The notes under the pieces: model-generated
Told to the model about the DNA's origin: nothing
Database searches by the model: none
What the model saw: only the letters and a program-made list of their open reading frames with translations
Shown here: piece by piece, positions 1 to 6,697 of the stretch
Layout: each line of letters starts with the position of its first letter
Numbering within the stretch: position 1 is the stretch's first letter
Position numbers and translations under genes: made by a program
Source: Bipolaris cookei
Taxonomy: Eukaryota; Ascomycota; Dothideomycetes; Pleosporales; Pleosporaceae
Reading direction: 5' to 3'
DNA length: 10,046 bases
Assembly (NCBI GenBank): GCA_002286855.1
Contig: NRSV01000192.1
Span: 1-10,046, forward strand

Positions 1-70
1 TAGTATCAGGTAAATCGCAGAAGCAGGCCATGTGTTCTAATTCTCGCGCTCATCTAGTATTTTTCAACTA
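1..70. other. Flank left of Element A
   Basis: Short stretch before the first transposon. No open frame or recognisable motif is seen. It ends in the TA dinucleotide (69-70) that is the left copy of Element A's target-site duplication. A tagtattt string at about 55-62 recurs right after the element (2234-2241), so the target lay in a locally repetitive AT-rich sequence. Confidence 0.5.
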
Positions 71-115
71 CCGTGTCCGTGCACCTGGCGCACATGTTCA
101 GCTGGCGCACACCCC
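71..115. repeat. Left TIR of Element A
   Basis: A 45-bp terminal inverted repeat starting ccgtgtccgtgcacctggcg. It matches the reverse complement of 2189-2233 except at position 99 (c here, a in the other copy). Inside it, ctggcgcaca occurs at 85-94 and again at 102-111, a 17-bp offset, which may mark paired transposase-binding sites. Confidence 0.93.
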
Positions 116-168
116 GCACCAGAACACCAAACTGGCCTCAAACTTCAACAGGCCATAACTCCACCAAT

Positions 169-2080
169 ATGGATCCGATTGCTTCAGCTGTTGAAGAATT
201 TGAATCGCAAGAATTAGGAGAACAGCTCTAGTATAGCAGATTTGCTGCCAAGTGGTGGGGTGTCACGTACTGCGGTCAGCCGAAGGCACCAAGGCATCTC
301 ATCAACGCGTGAGACCAAATACAAGCATCTAAAAGCTCTTGACGCCGCGCAACAACAACAGCTTGTAGAGTATATTAAAAGCCTTAGTAAGCAAGGCCTA
401 GCTTCTACAAGGGATATGATACAAAATTTCGGCAGTGAGATAGCTGGAAGAGCCCTCTCAGAGAGCTGGGTTACACGCTTCATCAACCAGAACGACATTC
501 ATCTCATCTCTCGATGGGCTGCTCCCATGGATCGTTCACGCCACAACGCTGACCATGGGCTCAAATATACGCAGTACTATGATGAGTTGTACCGTATAAT
601 GAATCGTTATCACATAGAGGAGCGGCATACGTACAATATGGATGAGAAAGGCTTCATGATTGGTGTGATCGGACGGATGAAGAGAGTGTTCTCAAAGTCA
701 GCATTCATGGCCGGTACAGCTAAGACCTTCACCCACGATGGTAAAAGAGAGTGGATAACTATCTTAGCCACTATTTGTGCCGATGGATCAGCTCTTCCTC
801 CAGCTATCATCTACGCTGCCAAGAGTGGTAACATTCGGGATACTTGGGTAGATGATATACGGGCCAGTGAACACCTGGCTCATGTGGCATCTACACTATC
901 TAGCTGGACCAATGACGACTACGGGCTGGCATGGTTACGTGACGTATTTGATCGGTATACTAAGGCCAAAGCTCGAAGGAAATGGCGTCTTCTCATACTT
1001 GACGGCCATGGGAGCCATGTTTCGATGAAGTTTATTGAGTACGCCACCAAAAATCGGATTATCATAGCTGTATTTCCACCCCATTCAACCCATACGCTTC
1101 AGCCATTAGATGTTGGTTTGTTCGGGCCACTTTCAGCTGCCTATTCGTCCGAACTTACCCGGCATCAACAAGCCAGCCAGGGCCGATCACCAGTGCAGAA
1201 AGCAGACTTTTTTCACCTCTTCTGGTCGGCATACACTAGAAGCTTCACTGAAAAGAATATACTATCAAGCTTCAAAGCTACAGGCGTATGGCCAAGGGAT
1301 CCGAACCCAGTGCTGATCAAGTTTCAGCCCCATACACCACCCGAGCAGACCGATCAGGCCGATCAAGAAGCTCTATCTCAACTCTCTCCAACTGATTGGG
1401 CCCGTATACAACCATTGCTGGCAGAAGCAGTGAAGGAAACCAGCGAGAATGTGGCTAGAGAGCTCACGGCAGCGATCCATCGGCTCACCACCAAAAGCAA
1501 GCTTCAGAAGCTAGAAATACAGGATTTACAGGCATCTCTTGCCACCAAAAATAAGCGTAAGAGCCATGGTAAAGCCCTCCCGCTTCCTGTGTCAAATTGG
1601 CGTACTGGTGGAGCTACATTCTACTCACCTCGAAGTGTACGCCAAGCTTGGGCCACTCTAGCCACCAGAGAGGCAGAAGAACACCAAAAAGAGCTTGAAA
1701 AAGCTAAGACAAAGCGTCTTCAAGAATTTAATAAGCTGCTAAAGCAAAATTTTGCCAAGGAGAGGGCAGAGGAGAGGGTGAAGGCGAGGAAAAGACGGCA
1801 GAGGGAGATGGCCGAGAGAGCTGCCAATGCCGCCGCAAAGAGGGCCAAAAACTAGCGTAAAAAAGAGGAGAGAGACCGTCAGAAAGCTATTCAAACTTCC
1901 CAGAAAAGCAAGCATAAAGCTTTAGGAGCTCTATCTAAGCCTCAGAAACGCCAAAAGGTTAGTGGTGGTGGTGCAATCAGTGGTGCAACGTCTGGTGCAG
2001 CCGTACGGGCTGCATCGCCAGAACCACGGCGCACCACGTCACGTGGCCGCATCATCACTCTTCCGTCAAAATTCAGGTAG
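169..2080 (+). pseudogene. Element A transposase (Fot1/pogo DDE), broken
   Basis: Encodes a nuclear DNA transposase that would bind the TIRs and cut and join DNA at TA sites. The likely native start is the ATG at 169, giving MDPIASAVEEF, a typical opening for this family. Three breaks follow: a TAG at 229-231, a +1 frameshift between about 250 and 262 (in agtggtgggg), and a TAG at 1853-1855. From 242 to 1855 the frame is open for 537 codons. It holds the catalytic triad as codons at 641 (YNMDEKGF), 1001 (LILDGHGSH) and 1109 (LQPLDVG), with 35 residues between the last two (DD35D). The C-terminal third is basic and helical, probably a coiled coil. Past the second TAG the same frame stays open to a TAG at 2078-2080 and ends GRIITLPSKFR, a tail I recognise from this family, so 1853 is premature. 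Removing the single extra base gives about 636 residues. The TTG at 242 is not a plausible eukaryotic start. Confidence 0.88.
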
Positions 2081-2188
2081 TACAAACTGCTTGCAAGGGT
2101 CTATTTAGTAATCCACCAAAATATTACGTACATACAGCTTTGTGGTGTAGCTCAATAACCTCATGTACGAGCTGATTGTTATAGTGTT

Positions 2189-2233
2189 GGGGTGTGCGCC
2201 AGCTTAACATGTGCGCCAGGTGCACGGACACGG
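2189..2233. repeat. Right TIR of Element A
   Basis: Inverted copy of 71-115, 44 of 45 bases identical. It keeps the same two ctggcgcaca subrepeats 17 bp apart and is followed directly by the TA duplication at 2234-2235. Homology stops just inside the gggg at 2189-2192. Confidence 0.93.
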
Positions 2234-2264
2234 TAGTATTTCGGTAGTATTGTCGGAATCAATT

Positions 2265-2282
2265 AGGACTTAAACAAGTCCT
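2265..2282. repeat. Perfect 7-bp inverted repeat (hairpin)
   Basis: aggactt (2265-2271), loop aaac, aagtcct (2276-2282). It lies 14 bp after the tgtcgg at 2251. Role unknown; it could be a terminal structure of a worn LTR. A second, imperfect hairpin follows at about 2311-2346 (aagcag with ctgctt, gggac with gtccc). Confidence 0.55.
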
Positions 2283-2997
2283 ACTAATAAGCAAAACTAA
2301 TTAGTTAACACAAGCAGTAGTAGGGACGTCGTTGTCCCCGCTGCTTACCGAATCGTGCGTCTGCGTCCGAGCGCGCAGGCGCTGTAAGTACTGGGCACGA
2401 TAGCACATACAAACAATCAATCCGCTTCCTCACCATAGTATTGCAGCTACAAGTTGATTCATCCCGTGATACCTTTATTGTGCCAACAAGTATCCAAGAA
2501 TCCCTCTTAGCAGAAACTTCTGAAAGCCTCCGCAGCGGTATAGTCCTTATATCGGCCCTCCTTCGGTATATAGTCAGTTAGTATTTTCTTTCTAGTCAGT
2601 GTTACCTCACCGCTAATATCTAACTATGCAAGGCTACGGAAGTAATGGCCTTAGCTGGGCCGAATCAACGAGCCACTGTAACAATAACAAAGATATCCCA
2701 CCTCAACAAGAAAAAGCAATGGCTATACACTATAGACGAACGAAGATGGTAAGTATTCATAGATAGTAGAGACAATAACTACACAAATTACCTTAATAAG
2801 CACTTACCTTATGTCCATGTCTCGGCGGCCATTAATGACGTTGTATCTTTGCATAGTCCACAACAGTAATTTGCACACATGGGCAGACAGGTCAGATAAG
2901 GATAGTTGCCTAAATAACAGCCGGGCCGGGCAGGCAGACTGGGAAACAGAACTGAGATTAGAAACAAGGATAAGAAAGCAAAGGACCGAATAGTAGA

Positions 2998-3005
2998 TAT
3001 ATAAA
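2998..3005 (+). promoter_or_regulatory. TATA-like box upstream of the small secreted-protein gene
   Basis: tatataaa lies about 140 bp before the ATG at 3147. That leaves room for a start site about 30 bp downstream and a leader of about 110 nt rich in t and a, common for fungal genes. A gtatgt donor at 3089 with an ag at 3133-3134 could make a 46-nt leader intron; this is speculative. Confidence 0.35.
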
Positions 3006-3146
3006 TCGTATTATTGTTTGAACAAGATCAATCTTTTGTTGTTATCTATCATACAATCAACTACCTAATTTACCTCAAGATAATTCAGGTATGTTTAAAT
3101 CCCAATATTTTCATTTTAGCTTATCGTCTGTTAGATCAATTTTACA

Positions 3147-3396
3147 ATGACAAAGTTTCAGGCCATAGTTGTAACAGCTCTTCTTGCGTTATTCACGCAA
3201 GGGGTTATTGCTGATCCTCAACTGGTCAAATGTAATGACTGTTATAATGCGGGAATTCCGGTAAGGATATCACAAAAATCATAAGGCTATTATCTAATAG
3301 GCTTCGTAGTGTAGGGGGGGTACTGCCTGTTACAAGTCTGATGATGGGACATTGTTTTGCGCGGGGGGAGGTTTATATTCCGTTTATTGTGTGTAA
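3147..3396 (+). CDS. Small secreted cysteine-rich protein, two exons (candidate effector)
   Basis: Model: exon 1 3147-3260, intron 3261-3309 (49 nt, gtaagg to ag, possible branch site ctaat at 3294-3298), exon 2 3310-3396 ending in TAA. The product is 66 residues. Residues 1-22 form a clear signal peptide: Lys at position 3, a hydrophobic core (AIVVTALLALF) and a small-residue cleavage site after VIA. The mature part of about 44 residues has six cysteines at 29, 32, 39, 45, 55 and 65, enough for three disulfides, and is Gly/Tyr-rich at the end. The start has a good fungal context (acaATGa). Small, secreted, Cys-rich proteins beside transposons are the usual profile of fungal effector candidates or secreted antimicrobial peptides. 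I recognise no family. Exon 1 is the stronger part. Exon 2 depends on choosing the ag at 3308-3309: the ag at 3299-3300 hits a stop at once, and the ag at 3313-3314 gives a Cys-poor tail. A possible LTR edge at 3328 is the main rival reading. Confidence 0.5.
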
Positions 3397-3651
3397 GGGG
3401 CGCAACTCCGGGGATTAGTTTTGAGCTCAGAAGCATGATCGGACAGGCCTAGGGAACAAGATTGTATTCGATAGAGAGCTAAGCTCTCAGTTACGTAACT
3501 ATCTATATACAATGCTAGTTGGCTAAGCGACAATCAGGCCGGGTAAACGAGGTCGTAGACGAGGATAAGAGGAAGGGCGTTCAGCCCGTTGTATTGTTAG
3601 CCAATAGTACCTACGCTCTAAAATATTCTGCTGTGTCGATACAAGATTATA
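3328..3651. repeat. Possible solo LTR, interrupted by Element B (continues 5500-5504)
   Basis: If Element B and one TA are removed, the flanks join into a segment of about 330 bp starting tgttacaag (3328) and ending tacaaca (through 5504), the TG...CA ends of an LTR. It contains a TATA-like tatctatata (3501-3510), a 12-bp palindrome and no convincing gene; the 71-codon frame at 3519 is probably chance. Against it, the bases on either side (ctgcc and ctaaa) do not form a 5-bp duplication, and no internal retroelement is present. It overlaps exon 2 of the small secreted-protein model. Confidence 0.25.
3474..3500. repeat. Hairpin next to a 12-bp palindrome
   Basis: gagagc (3474-3479), loop taa, gctctc (3483-3488), followed without a gap by the perfect palindrome agttacgtaact (3489-3500). 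The palindrome could bind a dimeric regulator. Function unknown. Confidence 0.5.
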
Positions 3652-3722
3652 ACGTACCTCACGGGTTCGTGGCCCACACGGGTTCGTGGCCCACGCTAGC
3701 TGTTGCCCTCACCAAAACCCCC
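3652..3722. repeat. Left TIR of Element B, with 17-bp internal duplication
   Basis: Matches the reverse complement of 5444-5497 exactly once a second copy of acgggttcgtggcccac is set aside. The unit occurs at 3661-3677 and 3678-3694 here and once in the right TIR, so this arm is 71 bp against 54 bp. Confidence 0.92.
3661..3694. repeat. 17-bp tandem duplication within left TIR
   Basis: Two identical adjacent copies of acgggttcgtggcccac. Each contains tggcccac, also present in both 17-bp units of Element C's TIRs. It probably arose by slippage or is a doubled transposase-binding site. Confidence 0.95.
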
Positions 3723-3733
3723 CCTCTACCCTA

Positions 3734-5386
3734 ATGTCGCAACAACAACAGCAGTTACAGCCCTCTAGTGAATGTCAGATACAGCTTGCCCTTCAGGCTC
3801 TTAAACAAGATGCGAATCTCTCAGAGCGACGCGCTGCAGCTATCTTTAACGTCCCTCGTAAGACACTAAGCCGTCGACGCGCAGGTCAACCTCCAAAAGC
3901 AGATCGCTGGCTTAAATCAAAGAATCTAACTAAGCTTAAGGAGGACGTAGTTGTTAAGCATATACTCGAGCTAGTTACGCGTGGATTTCCCCCTCGGCTC
4001 GCAGACGTGGCTAATATGGCCAATTCCTTGCGCGCTGAGCGCAATTTGGACCAGGTTGGCCAAAACTGGCCCAGTACGTTCGTCAAACGTCGACCTGAGC
4101 TTACAACGCGTTTTAATCGCAATTACGACTACAAGAGAGCTCTCTGTGAGGATCCTGAGACTATTCAAGCCTGGTTTGACCTGGTAGCCAATATGAAAGC
4201 CAAGTATGGTATCCAGGACGACGACATGTACAATTTTGACGAGACCGGCTTTATGATGGGCCAGATTGCCCCTGGAGCTGTTGTTACAGCTTCAGAGAGA
4301 CGTGGACGACCAAAGACTATCCAGCCTGGCAACAGAGAGTGGGCAACAGTCATCCAGGGTATCAATGCGACCGGGTGGACGATTCCGCCCTTCATCATAC
4401 TCAAGGCGCGCCACCACCTCTCAAGCTGGTACAAGGATGGCAATATACCCCAGAACTGGGTTATTGGGGTCTCTGAGAATGGCTGGACGACCAATGAGCT
4501 TGGTCTTGCATGGCTAAAGCACTTTGATGAGCATACAAAGACAAGAAAGGTTGGTGGCTTCCGTCTACTTATTATTGACGGCCATGAGAGTCACAACTCG
4601 CTGGATTTCCAAAAATACTGCAAAGATAACAATATTGTTACTATTTGCATGCCTCCACACTCGTCTCACCTCTTACAGCCTCTTGATGTGGGCTGTTTTG
4701 CCCCTTTGAAGCAGGCCTATGGGCGCCAAGTCGAATCGCTCATGCGTAGCCAGATCAGCCATATCACCAAACAAGAGTTCCTATCTTGCTTTAAGCGGGC
4801 TTTTGACGCCTCATTTACTTCTAGCAATGTCCAAGGAGGATTTCGAGGCGCTGGATTGGTCCCATTTGACCCAGAACGGGTTATATCCGCCCTTGATGTC
4901 AAGCTGCGCACTCCATCACCCCTACCTGTCAACAACCAGCCCTGGGTGTCGCAAACCCCTAGTAATACCCTAGAATTAGGGTCGCAATCAACGCTGGTGA
5001 AGCAGAGGATTCAGAGGCATACGAATAGTTCACCAACGTCTATTGTAGAGGCCTTTGAGAAGGTCTCAAAGGGGGCAGCGATTATCGCGCACAAGCTGGT
5101 GTTGGCGCAAAAGGAGATCGCTGAGCTTAAAGCAGCAAATGAGGCCGCAACGCGACGAAAATCGCACAAAAGAAAGCGGGTTCAGGCAGAGGGGACCTTA
5201 ACAGTTGAAGATGGGGCGCGCTTGGCTGCTCTTCAGGACTTTGGGGTGCGTAGTGATGGGAAGAAGTCAAAGAAGCAGAAGCGCGCTGAAGGGGGTGAAC
5301 CATCTCAACGGCAGTGTGGACGGTGCAATGGGACTGGGCATAATGCGCGAACGTGTAAGAATGTAGCAGAAGTAGCCTCTAAATAG
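3734..5386 (+). CDS. Fot1/pogo-type DDE transposase with C-terminal zinc knuckle (Element B)
   Basis: An intact 550-residue nuclear transposase catalysing excision and TA-targeted insertion of Element B and, possibly, of related elements. I chose the ATG at 3734 (MSQQQQQ), the first ATG beyond the TIR; the in-frame ATG 48 bp upstream lies within the TIR. Order of parts: a glutamine run; a Psq-like helix-turn-helix at about residues 15-50 (ALKQDANLSERRAAAIFNVP); a CENP-B/Tc5-type DNA-binding region at about 65-130 (GFPPRLADVANMAN); and the DDE core with D169 (YNFDETGF), D282 (LIIDGHESH) and D318 (LQPLDVG), spacing DD35D. After a helical basic region comes a CX2CX4HX4C knuckle (CGRCNGTGHNARTC) near the C-terminus. 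The whole frame is open and all key residues are present. The closest match in the window is the broken transposase of Element C. Confidence 0.95.
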   Translation: MSQQQQQLQPSSECQIQLALQALKQDANLSERRAAAIFNVPRKTLSRRRAGQPPKADRWLKSKNLTKLKEDVVVKHILELVTRGFPPRLADVANMANSLRAERNLDQVGQNWPSTFVKRRPELTTRFNRNYDYKRALCEDPETIQAWFDLVANMKAKYGIQDDDMYNFDETGFMMGQIAPGAVVTASERRGRPKTIQPGNREWATVIQGINATGWTIPPFIILKARHHLSSWYKDGNIPQNWVIGVSENGWTTNELGLAWLKHFDEHTKTRKVGGFRLLIIDGHESHNSLDFQKYCKDNNIVTICMPPHSSHLLQPLDVGCFAPLKQAYGRQVESLMRSQISHITKQEFLSCFKRAFDASFTSSNVQGGFRGAGLVPFDPERVISALDVKLRTPSPLPVNNQPWVSQTPSNTLELGSQSTLVKQRIQRHTNSSPTSIVEAFEKVSKGAAIIAHKLVLAQKEIAELKAANEAATRRKSHKRKRVQAEGTLTVEDGARLAALQDFGVRSDGKKSKKQKRAEGGEPSQRQCGRCNGTGHNARTCKNVAEVASK

Positions 5387-5443
5387 TATTTTGTGTTTTT
5401 TTGCATCAAACTGGCCAAAGTTGGGCTGTTATAGGGCGGGGAA

Positions 5444-5497
5444 GGGGGTTTTGGTGAGGGCAACAGCTAGCGTGGGCCACGAACCCGTGAGGTACGT
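5444..5497. repeat. Right TIR of Element B
   Basis: A 54-bp inverted copy of the left arm, carrying one 17-bp unit instead of two. It is followed by the TA duplication at 5498-5499. The 57 bp between the stop codon and this repeat hold no recognised motif besides a run of t at about 5395-5402. Confidence 0.93.
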
Positions 5498-5542
5498 TAC
5501 AACACTAAAAAAATACCATTTTATTGATTTCCTGAAAATTAG

Positions 5543-5889
5543 TCGAAACTAGTACTATTCGAAAGCTACAGACGAGTGAAGCCTAGCGCATACAGCCATA
5601 CCATCTGCGACGAGATGGCGGCGCCAGCATCCAATATTGGCGATGGTAACCACCCCGACACGTCGTGAACGCGTCTGGGCGGGGACAACAAGGTGAAAGG
5701 GAGAGCTGACAAGGCTAAGAAGGGGACAGGAAAAGGAGAGGAAGACGCGAGATTACCCAATTAATTGCTGAAGGTATACAGGAAGGAGTAGCAGAGTTAG
5801 AGAAGGGCGAATCCGAGTTTGCACGCGCGACACTTGTCCGCCTCAAAAAACTTATTGTGTCCGTGCGCGGAATGCGCGGAGGCTGCTGA
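5543..5889 (+). pseudogene. Decayed C-terminal coding remnant of unknown family
   Basis: I do not recognise the product. The frame starting at 5543 (SKLVLFESYRRV) runs for 41 codons to a TGA at 5666-5668, a site where CGA would fit, and stays open beyond it through a Lys/Gly-rich stretch (DKAKKGTGKGEED). Between about 5735 and 5760 the sense switches to another frame, which reads ITQLIAEGIQEGVAELEKGE and then RATLVRLKKLIVSVRGMRGG and ends in a TGA at 5887-5889. That last part is charged and probably helical, as in real protein. The stop codon overlaps the first gagatttgtccccc repeat, so the gene may have belonged to a transposon whose right end those repeats form. The upstream end is lost; a TAG precedes it at 5540-5542. 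A frame on the other strand here is less protein-like. Confidence 0.45.
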
Positions 5890-5958
5890 GATTTGTCCCC
5901 CCGTTTTTGAGATTTGTCCCCCCTTTGAGATTTGTCCCCCCTTTGAGATTTGTCCCCC
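5888..5958. repeat. Four-copy gagatttgtccccc repeat
   Basis: Copies start at 5888, 5909, 5927 and 5945. The first three read gagatttgtcccccc and the last has one c fewer. Spacing is 21, 18 and 18 bp, with gttttt or ttt between copies. Read from the right on the other strand each begins ggggg-acaaatctc, which could be a terminal or subterminal transposase-binding array. No inverted partner was found in the window. Confidence 0.85.
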
Positions 5959-5991
5959 GCGCTAGTGCTAGTGAATGTTACTCGTTCAATT

Positions 5992-6054
5992 TGGTTTAGC
6001 GCGTAATCTATGGACGCGACAACATCACGACGCCGCGCGTCTTTGCAATAGATT
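5992..6054. repeat. Left degenerate TIR of the MULE relic
   Basis: Three blocks match the reverse complement of the right arm in order: tagcgcgta (5997-6005, 9 of 9), acgacgccgc (6027-6036, 9 of 10) and ttgcaatagatt (6043-6054, 11 of 12), separated by diverged or gapped sequence. Confidence 0.55.
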
Positions 6055-6106
6055 GACAACCTTCAAAATATATGAGTATTAACTCTCTTTCCTTGTTCAC
6101 AATAGC

Positions 6107-6366
6107 ATGGGTGACATTGCACCTCCTCCAGACCTACTATACGGCACCTATGAAGAAGCTTTTGATGCCCTCAAGGCGCATGGCATGCAGCATGGCTATG
6201 GCTTCGTACTTAAGCGCAAGTTGACGCTCAGAATGTAGTAACTGAACCCCAGAACGCAGTTGTTGAACCTCAGGATGCACCTTCGCTGCGGCCTAAGCGT
6301 GCTGCAGCAATGGCCGCTCCAGATGCTTGGAAATGTCTTGGTCCACGCAAGAGACGTCGACGTTAG
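6107..6366 (+). pseudogene. MULE transposase fragments: FAR1-like N-terminus joined to C-terminal tail
   Basis: The ATG at 6107 opens 43 codons ending in a TAG at 6236-6238. The peptide, with APPPDLLYGTYEEAFDALKA then HGMQHGYGFVLKRK, resembles the FAR1-like zinc-domain start of fungal Mutator/Hop-type transposases, which normally run on with aromatic and cysteine residues; here the match stops after LKRK. From about 6214 another frame carries a plausible C-terminal tail (LRPKRAAAMAAPDAWK, ending RKRRR, probably a basic nuclear-localisation end) that stops at 6364-6366. The simplest reading is a deletion of almost the whole transposase, including its catalytic core, with a junction near 6212-6224 that changes frame. 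The family is judged from motif memory only; the deletion is inferred from the missing middle. Confidence 0.5.
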
Positions 6367-6475
6367 TAGAATATAGCATAACTATGTAGTTAACTATAGT
6401 TGTTGTCTCACACCAACTTCGAGTTTCTCAGAATAGGTGTAATTTTAGCTGAATATATACAAATCCATCCCAAAA

Positions 6476-6525
6476 AATCGATTGCAACTAGTGCGACGTC
6501 GTGCAGCCTACGCGCTATAGAGCCA
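6476..6525. repeat. Right degenerate TIR of the MULE relic
   Basis: Contains aatcgattgcaa (6476-6487), gcgacgtcgt (6493-6502) and tacgcgcta (6509-6517), inverted partners of the three left-arm blocks. Similarity may reach a little further outward to about 6540, but becomes too weak to place an end. Confidence 0.55.
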
Positions 6526-6540
6526 GAAGCTGGTAAAGTA

Positions 6541-6613
6541 GCTATTTTGAACACGTCTCAACCACGAAAACAAAAACACACAGACCACCTAGCTGCTTAC
6601 TAAGAGAAAAGCT
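6541..6613 (+). other. Probable 5' leader of the LINE, cut off by Element C
   Basis: A purine/a-rich stretch without a gene. When Element C and one TA are removed it runs through the TA at 6614-6615 into gtaataaaATG, the start of LINE ORF1. The LINE's true 5' end is not identifiable from the sequence; 6541 is simply the edge of the MULE relic. Confidence 0.4.
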
Positions 6614-6615
6614 TA

Positions 6616-6673
6616 ACGTGTTCCACCAGTAAGCGGCCCACCCCAGTAAGTGGCCCACCCCACCAAACCTGAC
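6616..6673. repeat. Left TIR of Element C
   Basis: 58 bp, 57 identical to the inverted right arm (6669 c against t). It contains two adjacent 17-bp units, agtaagcggcccacccc (6628-6644) and agtaagtggcccacccc (6645-6661), differing at one base. Confidence 0.94.
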
Positions 6674-6697
6674 ACTACTCTCCACACAATCACCACA

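Larger units (their letters stand above)
71..2233 (+). mobile_element. Element A: pogo/Fot1-family DNA transposon, 2163 bp, probably non-autonomous
   Basis: A class II cut-and-paste element bounded by 45-bp TIRs (71-115 and 2189-2233) that differ at one base, and flanked by TA duplications at 69-70 and 2234-2235. TA target choice, TIR size and the DD35D transposase are those of the Fot1/pogo branch of Tc1/mariner. Both ends are intact, so the element could be mobilised in trans. Its own transposase gene has three lesions, so self-mobilisation looks unlikely. An 11-bp near-repeat of cggtagtattt straddles its right edge (2231-2251). Confidence 0.93.
2236..3146. other. Intergenic or decayed retroelement region, no confident gene
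   Basis: About 0.9 kb with no convincing coding frame. It begins, after the repeat beside Element A, with tgtcggaatc at 2251, and the AT-rich text up to about 2640 has the look of a fungal Copia-type LTR, but I found no matching 3' end, primer-binding site or second LTR. A 35-codon frame starts at the ATG at 2645 and ends at about 2752; I do not recognise it. GTAAGT-like splice donors occur on the plus strand at 2748 and on the minus strand reading leftward from 2807, with no supported exons. The last 150 bp probably serve as leader of the small gene at 3147. Confidence 0.4.
3652..5497 (+). mobile_element. Element B: complete Fot1/pogo DNA transposon, 1846 bp
   Basis: Bounded by TIRs (3652-3722 and 5444-5497) beginning acgtacctcacggg, with TA duplications at 3650-3651 and 5498-5499. 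The length is close to the roughly 1.85 kb usual for Fot1/Pot2-like elements. It carries one transposase gene with no stop or frameshift. This makes it the only potentially autonomous DNA transposon in the window. The coding frame shows no heavy C-to-T damage of the kind left by repeat-induced point mutation. Confidence 0.94.
5992..6525 (+). mobile_element. Internally deleted Mutator-like (MULE) element, relic
   Basis: Two degenerate inverted arms (5992-6054 and 6476-6525) surround a pseudogene that keeps only the start and apparent end of a transposase. Matching blocks run in the same order in both arms. Outer boundaries are approximate, and I could not establish the 9-bp duplication expected of MULEs. 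With its core lost the element would be non-autonomous. Confidence 0.5.

Noticed and set aside
229..1855. TAG readthrough or recoding in Element A, because both in-frame stops are TAG
   Set aside because: Filamentous fungi use TAG as a stop, the gene's own final stop is also TAG, and the nearby frameshift shows general decay.
2251..2640. A full Copia LTR retrotransposon
   Set aside because: Only a tgtcggaatc start and a general likeness were seen. No 3' end, primer-binding site, second LTR or polyprotein was found.
2700..2890. A minus-strand spliced gene using the gtaagt donor that reads leftward from 2807
   Set aside because: The acceptor at 2730 leads at once to a stop. Other acceptors give short hydrophobic peptides without support.
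3014..3214. A 66-codon plus-strand frame upstream of and overlapping the small secreted-protein gene
   Set aside because: It runs through the leader and the start of exon 1 in another frame, with no recognisable domain; the frame at 3147 has a clear signal peptide.
5888..5958. CRISPR-like array from four spaced repeats
   Set aside because: Spacers are only 3-6 bp and nearly identical, and the context is a fungal genome. It is a simple tandem array.
5715..6059. Minus-strand 114-codon frame with a repeated GDKSQ peptide
   Set aside because: The peptide repeat is only the DNA repeat (period 18-21 bp) read in frame. The plus-strand remnant upstream is more protein-like, and no family was recognised.
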